DNA of 64,000 bases from Pseudomonas mediterranea CFBP 5447. Its GTDB lineage: Bacteria > Pseudomonadota > Gammaproteobacteria > Pseudomonadales > Pseudomonadaceae. Both the position numbers and the translations under genes were made by a program. Shown here piece by piece: positions 51,678-61,400 of the stretch (within the stretch, counting starts at the first letter, position 1; the number at the start of each line of letters is the position of its first letter). Below the pieces are notes generated by a model, which did not search any database, was not told the DNA's origin, and was given only the letters and a program-made list of their open reading frames with translations. Where the stretch lies: contig NZ_KN322966.1 in assembly GCF_000774145.1 (NCBI RefSeq), positions 166,032-230,031 of the forward strand, written 5' to 3'.

Positions 51678-52373
51678 ATGAATGCACCGCTGAAAGAGTT
51701 TGGCCCGATCAAAGCCGTGATTTTCGACATGGATGGGCTGTTGCTGGACACCGAGGGCATCTACACCGAGGTTACGTCCATCATCGCCGAGCGCTATGGG
51801 CGCACGTTCGACTGGAGCGTCAAGCAGAACATCATCGGTCGGGGTGCCGGGGATCTGGCCCGCTATGTGGTCCAGGCGCTGGAGCTGCCGATCACCCCGG
51901 AGGAGTTCCTGGTGATCCGCGAGCCGTTGATGCGCGAGCGTTTCCCCCATGCCCTGGCGATGCCGGGGGCCGAGGAACTGGTGCGTCACCTCAAGGCCAG
52001 TGGCGTGCCCATCGCGGTGGGCACCAGCTCATCACGGCATACCTTTGCTTTGAAAACCACCCTGCACCGGGACTGGTTCGCGCTGTTCGACTTCATCGTC
52101 ACGGCGGACGATCCGGAAGTGGGCGCGGCAAAACCGGCACCGGATATCTTCCTGGTCGCGGCTCGTCGCCTGGGCGTCGATCCTCGTGATTGCCTGGTGT
52201 TCGAGGATTCACCGTTTGGCGTCACCGCCGCGAAGGCGGCAGGCATGACGGCCATCGCCATCCCGGATCCGGCCATGGCCGACGAAAAATATGCTCACGC
52301 CGACGGGATCATCCGTTCGCTGAAGATGTTCCAGCCAGGGCTTTGTGGCCTGCCGGAGCTGGAGCGAGCCTGA
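51678..52373 (+). CDS. HAD-IA family hydrolase
   Basis: The 231-residue phosphatase has the nucleophile motif FDMDGLLLDTE (Asp17, Asp19), VGTSSS (motif II), Lys in GAAKPAPDIFLVAA (motif III) and FEDSPFG (motif IV). The closest pattern is YniC/GPP-like sugar phosphatases, including yeast-type glycerol-3-phosphatase. The start at 51678 is a choice; another ATG at 51651 is in frame. It converges with an SDR gene through a shared terminator. Confidence 0.92.
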   Translation: MNAPLKEFGPIKAVIFDMDGLLLDTEGIYTEVTSIIAERYGRTFDWSVKQNIIGRGAGDLARYVVQALELPITPEEFLVIREPLMRERFPHALAMPGAEELVRHLKASGVPIAVGTSSSRHTFALKTTLHRDWFALFDFIVTADDPEVGAAKPAPDIFLVAARRLGVDPRDCLVFEDSPFGVTAAKAAGMTAIAIPDPAMADEKYAHADGIIRSLKMFQPGLCGLPELERA

Positions 52374-52396
52374 AGACCCGCTGCGACACAACGAAG

Positions 52397-52432
52397 CGCC
52401 GGTCATGGTTGAAGCCATGACCGGCGTTTTTT
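52397..52432. terminator. Rho-independent terminator between convergent genes
   Basis: CGCCGGTCATGG and CCATGACCGGCG form a perfect 12-bp stem with a 6-nt loop, followed by six T on the plus strand. It ends the HAD gene and, in reverse, may end the SDR gene (stop at 52443). Confidence 0.92.
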
Positions 52433-52442
52433 CATACCCGGA

Positions 52443-53189
52443 TCAGGCGCCGAAACCACCGTCGATGGTCAGGCTGGCCCCGGTGATATAGGCCGCTTCC
52501 GGCCCCGCCAGGTAGGCGACGAAGCCGGCGATTTCGTCCGCCTTGCCGTAGCGCCCGATAGCCATCAGTGACATCAGGCTGGAGGCGAAATCGCTGTCCG
52601 CCGGGTTCATGTCGGTGTCGACCGGGCCTGGTTGTACGTTGTTGACCGTGATGCCCCGCGAGCCAAGGTCACGGGCCAGGCCTTTGGTCAGGCCCACCAA
52701 TGCGGCTTTGCTCATGGCGTAAGGGGCTGCGCCGGCAAAGGGCACGCGATCGGCGTTGGTGCTGCCGATGTTGATCACCCGACCGCCTTCGGTCATGTGG
52801 CGTGCGGCAGCCTGGGTGGCGATGAACACGCTGCGTACGTTGATGGCCAGGGTCTGGTCGAAGTCCTCGAGCTTGAACTCGTCCAGCGGTGCCATCGCCA
52901 GCACGCCGGCATTGTTGACCAGGATGTCCAGCCCGCCGAAGGCCTCGGCAGTCGCTTCGACGGCATGGCGGATGGCGTCGGCGTCGGCGCTGTCGGCCTT
53001 GATCGCCAGGGCCTTGCCGCCCGCTGCCGTGATGCTGTTCTGCAGTTCTTCAGCCTTGGCGGCTGAGCTGACGTAGGTGAAGGCTACGGCTGCGCCTTCT
53101 GCGGCCAGACGCTTGACGATGGCGGCGCCAATACCGCGGGAACCGCCCTGGATCAAGGCGACCTTACCGTTCAGTGTTTGAGTGCTCAT
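52443..53189 (-). CDS. SDR family oxidoreductase
   Basis: The 248-residue short-chain dehydrogenase has GGSRGIGAAI (cofactor), NNAG, and catalytic Ser-Tyr-Lys (INIGSTNADR, YAMSKAALVG), with PGPVDTDMNP following. The start at 53189 follows GGAGAACATC. It is divergent from a LysR regulator 126 bp away that probably represses or activates it. Similar to FabG-like 3-oxoacyl reductases of secondary metabolism or detoxification. Confidence 0.92.
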   Translation of the reverse strand: MSTQTLNGKVALIQGGSRGIGAAIVKRLAAEGAAVAFTYVSSAAKAEELQNSITAAGGKALAIKADSADADAIRHAVEATAEAFGGLDILVNNAGVLAMAPLDEFKLEDFDQTLAINVRSVFIATQAAARHMTEGGRVINIGSTNADRVPFAGAAPYAMSKAALVGLTKGLARDLGSRGITVNNVQPGPVDTDMNPADSDFASSLMSLMAIGRYGKADEIAGFVAYLAGPEAAYITGASLTIDGGFGA

Positions 53190-53314
53190 GATGTTCTCCA
53201 AAATGTACCGGGGCGAGATGCCGCGGCGATGGGGTGAGTATCAGGATGCGGCGCCAGCTTGTGTAGACGGTCTTTGCTACAGTCTGTATCAACCAAAAGT
53301 TTAGAGTGGCGCCA

Positions 53315-54238
53315 ATGGAGACTTTCAGCAGTATCGAATGCTTTGTGCGTAGCGCCGAAGTCGGCAGCTTTGCCGAAGCCGCACGGCGCCTGAGCGTGAC
53401 CCCGGCGGCGGTGGGTAAAAGCGTCGCCAAGCTTGAGGCGCGTCTGGGGGTACGGCTGTTCCAGCGTAGCACTCGTAGCCTGACACTGACTGAAGCCGGC
53501 CAATTGTTCCTGGGGGAGGTGAGCAGCAGCCTCAATACCATCCAGAACGCGGTCGCCAACCTTGCCAGCGCCGGTGGGCAACCGGCAGGTACGCTGAAGG
53601 TGAGCATGGGCACTGCGTTCGGTCGATTGTATGTGGTGCCATTGCTGGGAGAGTTTCTGCGGCGGTATCCGGCGATCAATCCGGACTGGCATTTCGATAA
53701 CCGCCAGATCGACTTGATCGGCCAGGGCTTCGATGCGGCCATTGGCGGTGGGTTCGAGCTGCCCCAGGGCGTGGTGGCACGCAAGTTGACGGTGGCTCAC
53801 AGGGTGTTGGTCGCAGCGCCGTCCTATTTGCAGCAACAGGCTCCGGTGGTCGAGCCGGAGGACCTGGCGCAGCATCAGGGCATCTTGATCCGTTCACCGC
53901 AAACCGGTCGCATCCGTTCGTGGCAACTGACCAGCCGCACCCGGCAACACAGCCCGTTGACACTGAAAGCACGCATGACCATGAGTGATTCGGAAGCTGC
54001 CTGCGCCACCGCAAGCCAAGGGCTGGGGATTGCCCTGGTGAGCATGCCGTTCGCCGTGCCCTATCTGCAGAGCGGGGCGTTGCAACGGGTCCTGCCGGAC
54101 TGGTACGTCGACGACGGCAACATCTCCATTTATTACGCCGAGCACAAACTGCTGCCGGGCAAGACCCGGGCGTTTGTGGACTTCGTCATCGAGCAGTTCG
54201 CCGCGCAGGGGTTGGGGGAGCGGTTCAGTGCGGTTTGA
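53315..54238 (+). CDS. LysR family transcriptional regulator
   Basis: The 307-residue regulator has an N-terminal winged helix-turn-helix (about 5-65, SFAEAARRLSVTPAAVGKSV) and a substrate-binding-like effector domain of the CrgA branch. It starts at the ATG at 53315; a GTG at 53306 is also in frame. It is divergent from the SDR gene, its likely target. The effector is unknown. Confidence 0.92.
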   Translation: METFSSIECFVRSAEVGSFAEAARRLSVTPAAVGKSVAKLEARLGVRLFQRSTRSLTLTEAGQLFLGEVSSSLNTIQNAVANLASAGGQPAGTLKVSMGTAFGRLYVVPLLGEFLRRYPAINPDWHFDNRQIDLIGQGFDAAIGGGFELPQGVVARKLTVAHRVLVAAPSYLQQQAPVVEPEDLAQHQGILIRSPQTGRIRSWQLTSRTRQHSPLTLKARMTMSDSEAACATASQGLGIALVSMPFAVPYLQSGALQRVLPDWYVDDGNISIYYAEHKLLPGKTRAFVDFVIEQFAAQGLGERFSAV

Positions 54239-54261
54239 GTCTGGCTTGGGACCGCGTTGCT

Positions 54262-54357
54262 CCCATCGCGAGCAGGCTCGCTCCCACAATGGATTTGCGG
54301 TGATCAGAAGATTTTCTAACACCACAATCCTGTGGGAGCGAGCCTGCTCGCGATAGG
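54262..54357. repeat. REP pair, reversed layout
   Basis: The REP cores at 54262-54289 and 54329-54357 lie between the convergent LysR and racemase genes. The flanks differ from the other pairs, and the left copy reads ATCGCGAGCAGGCTCGC first without the GCT before it. Confidence 0.8.
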
Positions 54358-54382
54358 ACCGACGCGGTCTACAGCCGTGAAC

Positions 54383-55111
54383 TCACCGCCCAAACCGCCC
54401 CGGCCAACCAATGATGGTCTTCGGCCGAGGCGTCGCATAGGTGCGCACCTTCGAAGTCGACAGCCCCAACCGCACCAACGATTCGGCAATGGTCACCGCC
54501 GCCGTCACCCCATCGACCACCGGCACCCCGGTGCGTTGGCGGATCTGTTCATCGAGCCCGGCCATGCCGCCACAGCCCAGGCAGATGACTTCGGCCTTGT
54601 CCTGGCTGACTGCCAGTTCGGCCTGGCGGACGATGGCCTCGACCGCCCGCTGCGGGTCTTCCTCCAGCTCCAGCACCGCCAGGCCACTGGCCCGCACCGA
54701 GGCGCAGCGGTCGTACAGGCCAGACAGCTTGAGACGGTCTTCGATCAGCGGCACGGTGCGGTCCAGGGTGGTGACCACCGAATAGGCATGGCCTAGGAAC
54801 ATGGCGGTGCTGGCGCCGGCGTCGGTGATGTCCACCACCGGGACATCGAGCAGCTCCTGCAGACCTTCGCGGCCATGTTCGCCGTAGCCGGCCTGGATCA
54901 CCGCGTCGAACGGTTGGTCGTAGGACATCACCCGATCCATCACGGCGATGGCGGCCAGGTAACTTTCGAAATTGCCTTCAACGGAGTCGGCACCGAAATG
55001 CGGTGTGAGCCCGACGATTTCGGTGCCGGGTGCGGCCACGGCCTGGGCTTGCCGGGCGATGGCCTCGGTGATGGATTCGGTGGTGTTGACGTTGACCACG
55101 AGAATTCGCAT
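54383..55111 (-). CDS. Aspartate/glutamate/hydantoin racemase family protein
   Basis: The 242-residue enzyme belongs to the Asp/Glu racemase superfamily, closest to hydantoin/allantoin racemases. The second catalytic Cys is in VICLGCGGMAGL. Where the first Cys is expected the sequence reads QAGYGEHG, so only one of the two usual Cys is seen. It lies 61 bp downstream of an NCS1 transporter gene on the same strand, an arrangement that suggests use of a hydantoin or ureido compound. With one Cys it may be a hydrolase or lyase-like relative rather than a racemase. Confidence 0.85.
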   Translation of the reverse strand: MRILVVNVNTTESITEAIARQAQAVAAPGTEIVGLTPHFGADSVEGNFESYLAAIAVMDRVMSYDQPFDAVIQAGYGEHGREGLQELLDVPVVDITDAGASTAMFLGHAYSVVTTLDRTVPLIEDRLKLSGLYDRCASVRASGLAVLELEEDPQRAVEAIVRQAELAVSQDKAEVICLGCGGMAGLDEQIRQRTGVPVVDGVTAAVTIAESLVRLGLSTSKVRTYATPRPKTIIGWPGRFGR

Positions 55112-55172
55112 GAGCAGTTTCCTTTAACGCAGAAAAAAACGGCGGCCCGGATCGGCGGGCCGCCTTGAACGA

Positions 55173-56702
55173 TCAATGGCTGACGTTATCCACAGCGATG
55201 GATTCACCGCTGACGTCCTCGTAATACGCCTGGCGCTTGGCGATGATCAGGTACAGCAGGCCGGCAATCGAGGCGCCGATCAGCCAGGAGAACGGTGAAA
55301 CGCTGTCGAAGCCCGGCACCAGCGCCAGGACGATCGCGATCAACGCCGCCGGAATGAATGCCGCCACGGCCCGCAGGTTGACCCCGTTGTTGTAGAAGTA
55401 CGCACCGTTCGGGTCCTCGCTGTACAACTGCGGCACGTTGATGCGGCCTTTTCGCAGCAGCCAGTAGTCGACCATGATCACGCCGTACAGCGGGCCGAGC
55501 AGGGCACCGAGGCCGGAAAGGAAGTACACGATCACCAGCGGGCTGTTATAGAGGTTCCATGGCAGGATCAGCACGGCGATGGCGGCGCTGATCAACCCGG
55601 CGCGGCGGAAGTTCAGGTACTTGGGCGCCAGGTTGCTGAGCACGAAGGCCGGGGCGACGAAGTTGGCCATGATGTTCACCGCCACGGTGACGATCAGGAA
55701 CGCCAGGCAGCCGAGCACCAGGAAAAAGGTGTTAGGGATCGAGGCGATGACCTGGGTCGGGCTCTCGATGATCTGTCCGTTGATCTGGAACTGCGCACCG
55801 CACAGCAGGACGGTGATGGCGGCAAACACCAGGATATTCACCGGCAGCCCCCAGAAGTTGCCGACGATGATGGTCCGACGGCACGGCGAAGAGCGGGCGA
55901 AGTCACAGAAGTTGAGCACCAGCGTGCCGTAGATCGCCAGCCATAGCGCACCGCCGGCGAAGATATTGCGCCACATCTCACCGCCCGTCAGCGGTTCGCG
56001 GATCGACCAGGCAATGGTTGCGTCGGCCTGGGTGTACATCCATCCGGCCAGAGCCGCGACGGTCACCAGAATCACCGGCCCGGCGAAGCCTTCGTAACGG
56101 CGCACCGTTTCCATGCCGTAGGCCAGGATCAGCAGTTGCACGAACCAGATCGCCACGAAACACACCCAGCCCAGGCTCGACAGGCCAAGGATCGAGTTGT
56201 GGTCGTAGTCGGCGAAGCCTGGATGAATCGCCGTCAACAACACTCGGAAAACCACCGATGCGAGGTAGGTCTGGATACCAAACCAGGCGATGGCGATGAC
56301 GGCCCTGATCAATGCGGGAATCTGCGCACCGTGGATGCCGAAGCTGATCCGGCTGATCACCGGGAACGGCACCCCGGTCTTCTGGCCCATGTAGCCGGAC
56401 AGGTTCATGAAACCGTATACCAGGGCCGCGCCGATGCCCAGGGACAGGAGGATCTGCCAGCCACCCAGGCCCAGTGCATAGAGGCCGATGGCGAAGGAGT
56501 AGTTGGCGATGTTGTGTACGTCGTTGGTCCACAGGGCAAAGATGCTGTAACGACCCCAGCGTCGGCCTTCGGCCTTGGTCGGTGCCAGGTCCTTGTTGTG
56601 CAGCCTCGGGCTCAAGGCCAGGATGGCGGTGCTTTGATCATCGAAAGCAGTGGTGGGTGAGGGTAGATCCAGCGCGATATTGTTGGAGAGACTTGTACGC
56701 AT
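55173..56702 (-). CDS. NCS1 family nucleobase/hydantoin:cation symporter
   Basis: The 509-residue inner-membrane transporter has about 12 helices. NCS1 signatures are WTNDVHNIANYSFAIGL, SGYMGQKTGVPFPV and FVAPAFVLSNLAPKYLNFR. Family members import uracil, allantoin, cytosine or hydantoins. It is encoded before the racemase-like gene, so allantoin or a hydantoin is a likely substrate. The start at 56702 follows CAGGAG; the frame to 56789 is not supported. The TTTGTATACAAA palindrome upstream may be its operator. Confidence 0.92.
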   Translation of the reverse strand: MRTSLSNNIALDLPSPTTAFDDQSTAILALSPRLHNKDLAPTKAEGRRWGRYSIFALWTNDVHNIANYSFAIGLYALGLGGWQILLSLGIGAALVYGFMNLSGYMGQKTGVPFPVISRISFGIHGAQIPALIRAVIAIAWFGIQTYLASVVFRVLLTAIHPGFADYDHNSILGLSSLGWVCFVAIWFVQLLILAYGMETVRRYEGFAGPVILVTVAALAGWMYTQADATIAWSIREPLTGGEMWRNIFAGGALWLAIYGTLVLNFCDFARSSPCRRTIIVGNFWGLPVNILVFAAITVLLCGAQFQINGQIIESPTQVIASIPNTFFLVLGCLAFLIVTVAVNIMANFVAPAFVLSNLAPKYLNFRRAGLISAAIAVLILPWNLYNSPLVIVYFLSGLGALLGPLYGVIMVDYWLLRKGRINVPQLYSEDPNGAYFYNNGVNLRAVAAFIPAALIAIVLALVPGFDSVSPFSWLIGASIAGLLYLIIAKRQAYYEDVSGESIAVDNVSH

Positions 56703-56869
56703 TCCGGCAGGCTCCTGATTCTCGGCGCAGCGATGACTGTGCATGAGCGCGGGGCTCGGCAATCTTCGTCGCGGCGCGGCAAGCATCATTGGTGATGGGG
56801 CATCTGCAGCCTGTACGGGATAGGGCGCTTCAGGCTTGCGGATCTAAAGTGTGTGTATGTTTTATTTGG

Positions 56870-56881
56870 TTTGTATACAAA
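56870..56881. promoter_or_regulatory. Palindromic operator TTTGTATACAAA
   Basis: A perfect 12-bp palindrome of the TTGTATACAA kind bound by many GntR-type repressors lies about 170 bp upstream of the NCS1 start. The surrounding 455-bp gap (56703-57157) is AT-rich near 56860-57000 and otherwise holds only the cysH terminator. No GntR gene is adjacent. Confidence 0.5.
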
Positions 56882-57100
56882 ACACTTGTCGTCTCAAGCC
56901 AGATTTGTGCCAGGCAAAGATCTAACAGAAGCAACCTTGATTTCGAATAGTTATCAACTTTTTATAAGTCTATGAAATTTGGCACTTATAAATTGACCGT
57001 TTGAACAGGTATTTATTTTCTGAAGATTGGAAACAGAGACGCGATAGGCCGCGAGAGAAACGCAGCGGTGTAACTTTTCGGTGCATTGCCTGAAGAAGTG

Positions 57101-57136
57101 CACACAAAAAATGCCACCTGAAGTGACATTTTTGTG
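57101..57136 (-). terminator. Terminator of cysH
   Basis: Read on the minus strand, ACACAAAAATGTCAC and GTGGCATTTTTTGTGT pair around TTCAG and run into a T-tract; the A-tract on the other side makes it bidirectional. It lies about 22 bp after the cysH stop. Confidence 0.85.
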
Positions 57137-57157
57137 TACAGAAAACTCGACTACGTA

Positions 57158-57898
57158 TCAGGTCTTGGATTTGCTGATGATGTTGCCGGCGTGCAGGCCG
57201 CATTCCTTCTGCGTGGCTTCTTCCCACCACCAGCGGCCTTCGCGTTCGTGCTGGTTCGGCAATACCGGACGGGTGCAGGGCTCGCAGCCGATGCTGATGA
57301 AGCCGCGCTCATGCAGGCTGTTGTAGGGCAGCTCCAGCATGCGGATGTAGCCCCAGACTTCCTCGCTGGTCATCTGCGACAGCGGGTTGAATTTGTACAG
57401 GGTACGTTCCGGCGTGGAGAACGCCGTGTCGATTTCCAGCACGGCCACCTGGCTGCGAGTGCCTGGGCTCTGGTCGCGGCGCTGGCCGGTGGCCCAGGCG
57501 CGAACGTCGGACAGCTTGCGGCGCAGCGGCTCGATCTTGCGGATGCCGCAGCACTCGCCATGACCGTCCTTGTAGAAACTGAACAGACCCTTTTCCTTCA
57601 CAAAGGGCTCCAGTTTCGTAGGGTCCGGTGAGATCAGTTCGATGTCGATCTTGTAGTGCTCGCGGACCTGATCGATGAACCGATAGGTTTCCGGATGCAG
57701 GCGACCGGTGTCGAGGCTGAACACCTTGACGTTCTTGTTCAGCTTCCAGGCCATGTCCACCAGCACCACATCCTCGGCGCCGCTGAAAGATATCCACAGG
57801 TCATCGCCGAATTCGGCGAAGGCCAGCTTGAGGATGTCTTGTGGAGACTTGTTGGCATAGGTCGTGGCGAGTTCCACGACGTCAAACGATGGGCTCAT
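57158..57898 (-). CDS. cysH: Phosphoadenylyl/adenylyl sulfate reductase
   Basis: It reduces adenylyl sulfate to sulfite with thioredoxin in assimilatory sulfate reduction. The 246-residue product has the PP-loop-like [10 protein letters not shown], the [4Fe-4S] ligands Cys116-Cys117 (ECCGIRK) and Cys205/Cys208 (GCEPC), and the catalytic Cys233 in KECGLHAG. The cluster cysteines mark it as an APS reductase, the type found in pseudomonads. It is divergent from thrH, as in other Pseudomonas. Confidence 0.97.
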   Translation of the reverse strand: MSPSFDVVELATTYANKSPQDILKLAFAEFGDDLWISFSGAEDVVLVDMAWKLNKNVKVFSLDTGRLHPETYRFIDQVREHYKIDIELISPDPTKLEPFVKEKGLFSFYKDGHGECCGIRKIEPLRRKLSDVRAWATGQRRDQSPGTRSQVAVLEIDTAFSTPERTLYKFNPLSQMTSEEVWGYIRMLELPYNSLHERGFISIGCEPCTRPVLPNQHEREGRWWWEEATQKECGLHAGNIISKSKT

Positions 57899-58053
57899 CA
57901 GGCGGTTTCCTACAGGTCGGTGGCGCTGCGCGCTCTATAGGACGCTGATGGTAACAAAACCGGCCGGGGCTGGCGCGTTCCTGTGCGTTGCGGCTAGAGT
58001 CGGCAGGCCTTTTGTTCACTCAACCGATAAACATCAGAAAATGGGAGTGTCTT

Positions 58054-58671
58054 GTGGAAATTGCCTGTCTCGACCTGGAAGGTGTGCTGGTCCCGGAAAT
58101 CTGGATCGCCTTCGCCGAAAAAACCGGGATTGAATCCCTCAGGGCAACCACTCGGGACATTCCCGACTACGACGTGCTGATGAAGCAGCGGTTGCGCATC
58201 CTCGACGAGCATGGCCTCAAGCTCTCCGACATCCAGGAAGTCATTGCCACGCTCAAGCCGCTGGACGGCGCCATCGAGTTCGTCGACTGGCTGCGCGAGC
58301 GCTTCCAGGTGGTGATTCTTTCCGACACGTTCTACGAATTTTCCCAACCCTTGATGCGCCAACTGGGTTTCCCGACTTTGCTTTGCCATCGTCTGATCAC
58401 GGATGAAGGCGGGCGGGTGACGGGCTATCAACTGCGTCAGAAAGATCCCAAGAGACAGTCGGTCCTGGCCTTCAAGAGCCTCTACTACCGGGTGATTGCT
58501 GCGGGGGATTCCTACAACGACACCACCATGCTGGGCGAAGCCGACGCCGGCATCCTGTTCCATGCGCCGGACAATGTGATCCGGGAATTCCCGCAGTTCC
58601 CGGCGGTGCACAGCTTTGCCGAGTTGAAACAGGAATTCCTCAAGGCCTCGACTCGTAACCTGAGCTTGTAA
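58054..58671 (+). CDS. thrH: Phosphoserine phosphatase / homoserine phosphotransferase
   Basis: This 205-residue HAD-family enzyme dephosphorylates phosphoserine and can transfer the phosphate to homoserine, joining serine and threonine synthesis. The nucleophile region is CLDLEGVLVPE, motif II ILSDTFYEF, and motif IV AAGDSYNDTTML. The sequence is close to P. aeruginosa ThrH as known to me. The start is GTG at 58054 with GGGAG upstream. It is followed by a REP pair. Confidence 0.96.
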   Translation: MEIACLDLEGVLVPEIWIAFAEKTGIESLRATTRDIPDYDVLMKQRLRILDEHGLKLSDIQEVIATLKPLDGAIEFVDWLRERFQVVILSDTFYEFSQPLMRQLGFPTLLCHRLITDEGGRVTGYQLRQKDPKRQSVLAFKSLYYRVIAAGDSYNDTTMLGEADAGILFHAPDNVIREFPQFPAVHSFAELKQEFLKASTRNLSL

Positions 58672-58676
58672 AACTA

Positions 58677-58773
58677 TCCCCTGTGGGAGCGAGCCTGCTC
58701 GCGATAGCGTTGGTTCAGTTGCATTGATCTTGACTGACACGACGCTATCGCGAGCAGGCTCGCTCCCACAGGG
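58677..58773. repeat. REP pair
   Basis: Inverted REP cores at 58677-58706 and 58743-58773 have flanks CCCCTGTGGGAG and CTCCCACAGGGG that lengthen the palindrome. They separate the convergent thrH and pabB genes. Confidence 0.85.
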
Positions 58774-58788
58774 GAAGTTGTGCGGTGG

Positions 58789-60132
<1,344 letters not shown>

Positions 60133-60255
60133 GGGCGGGGTGGGTCGGCCATTGAGGCGGGGGGGCGATTGTAATCCCTGTGTAGGATTTGCTCCTAGAG
60201 GGATGTCGGAGATGGGCAAGTCCGGGGTTTTGAGCTACCTGCAGGTATGAGCTTT

Positions 60256-60387
60256 TGTGGCGAGGGGATTTATCCCCGCTGGGGTGCGAAGCAGCCCTAA
60301 ATCCTGGCACGTCGGTGTATCAGACAGATTGAGCTAACTTTGTTGGGGCTGCTGCGCAACCCAGCGGGGATAAATCCCCTCGCCACA
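60256..60387. repeat. 132-bp element with 28-bp perfect inverted repeats
   Basis: TGTGGCGAGGGGATTTATCC (start of the left arm, 60256-60283) is repeated inverted at 60360-60387 without mismatch over 28 bp. A second pair, GCAGCCC/GGGGCTGC, lies inside. This is another member of the palindromic repeat class with a different core. It sits between pabB (upstream end) and the ATP-grasp gene (downstream end), in a 281-bp gap with no gene. Confidence 0.8.
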
Positions 60388-60413
60388 GGTTTTCTATTAA
60401 GCCGCTTAAGTGC

Positions 60414-61400
60414 TCAACCCTCAACCGGCGGAATATGCCCAAACAACTCCTGGGCAAACGCCACCCGCTCCTCCACGGTTTCGACGACACCCCGCGCCTT
60501 TAATTCCTCCAGGTGCGCTTCCACGGCGTGGGTGCGCAGGGTCAGGCCGCAGTCGTTGGCGATCTGGATGTTCAGCCCCGGTCGGGCGTTCAGCTCCAGG
60601 ATCAACGGGCCTTTTTCCTGGTCCAGCACCATGTCCACGCCGATGTAGCCCAGTCCGCACAGCTCATAGCAGCCGGCGGCCAATTTCATGAAACCGTCCC
60701 AGTAGGGCAGTTGCACGCCATCCACCGCGTTGGTGGTGTCGGGGTGTTTGGCGATGATGTTGTTCAGCCAGGTGCCGCGCAGTGTCAGGCCGGTGGCAAG
60801 GTCCACACCCACACCGATGGCGCCTTGGTGCAGGTTGGCCTTGCCGCCGGATTGGCGGGTCGGCAGGCGCAGCATGGCCATCACCGGATAGCCCATCAGC
60901 ACGATGATGCGGATGTCCGGCACGCCTTCGTAGCTGATGCTCTTGAAGATCTGGTCCGGCACCACGCGGTATTCGATCAGCGCCCGGTCGCGGTGTCCGC
61001 CCAAGGAGTACAGGCCGGTGAGGATGCTGGAAATATGGTGCTCGATTTCCTCGTGGCTGATGATCTTGCCGGACACGGTGCGATAGCGGCCTTCGAAGCG
61101 GTCGGCAATCACGATGATGCCGTCGCCACCGGCGCCTTGGGCGGGCTTGATCACGAAGTCGGTGCGCCCGCCGATGATCCCGTCGAGTTTGTCGATCTCC
61201 TTTTCGGTGGAGATGATCCCGTACAGTTCCGGTACGTGAATGCCGGCGGCGATGGCCCGTTCCTTGGTGATGATCTTGTCATCGACGATGGGGTACAGGC
61301 TGCGCTTGTTGTACTTGAGCACGTAGTCGGCATTGCGCCGGTTGATGCCCATGATGCCCCGGGCTTCCAGGGCCTTCCAGGTTTTCCAGAAACCGAACAT
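60414..61400 (-). CDS. Alpha-L-glutamate ligase-like ATP-grasp protein (RimK-related)
   Basis: The 328-residue cytosolic protein has the ATP-grasp fold: Lys85 in DFVIKPAQGAGGDG with its Gly-rich loop, IEYRVVPD, GVPDIRIIVLMG and the metal-binding LILELNARPGL near 280. It belongs to the family annotated 'alpha-L-glutamate ligase-like' (also placed with sugar-transfer-associated ATP-grasp). Its start overlaps the stop of the membrane protein gene by one base (TAATG), so the three genes are coupled. It should ligate an amino acid or similar group to an acceptor; neither substrate is known. Confidence 0.93.
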   Translation of the reverse strand: MFGFWKTWKALEARGIMGINRRNADYVLKYNKRSLYPIVDDKIITKERAIAAGIHVPELYGIISTEKEIDKLDGIIGGRTDFVIKPAQGAGGDGIIVIADRFEGRYRTVSGKIISHEEIEHHISSILTGLYSLGGHRDRALIEYRVVPDQIFKSISYEGVPDIRIIVLMGYPVMAMLRLPTRQSGGKANLHQGAIGVGVDLATGLTLRGTWLNNIIAKHPDTTNAVDGVQLPYWDGFMKLAAGCYELCGLGYIGVDMVLDQEKGPLILELNARPGLNIQIANDCGLTLRTHAVEAHLEELKARGVVETVEERVAFAQELFGHIPPVEG

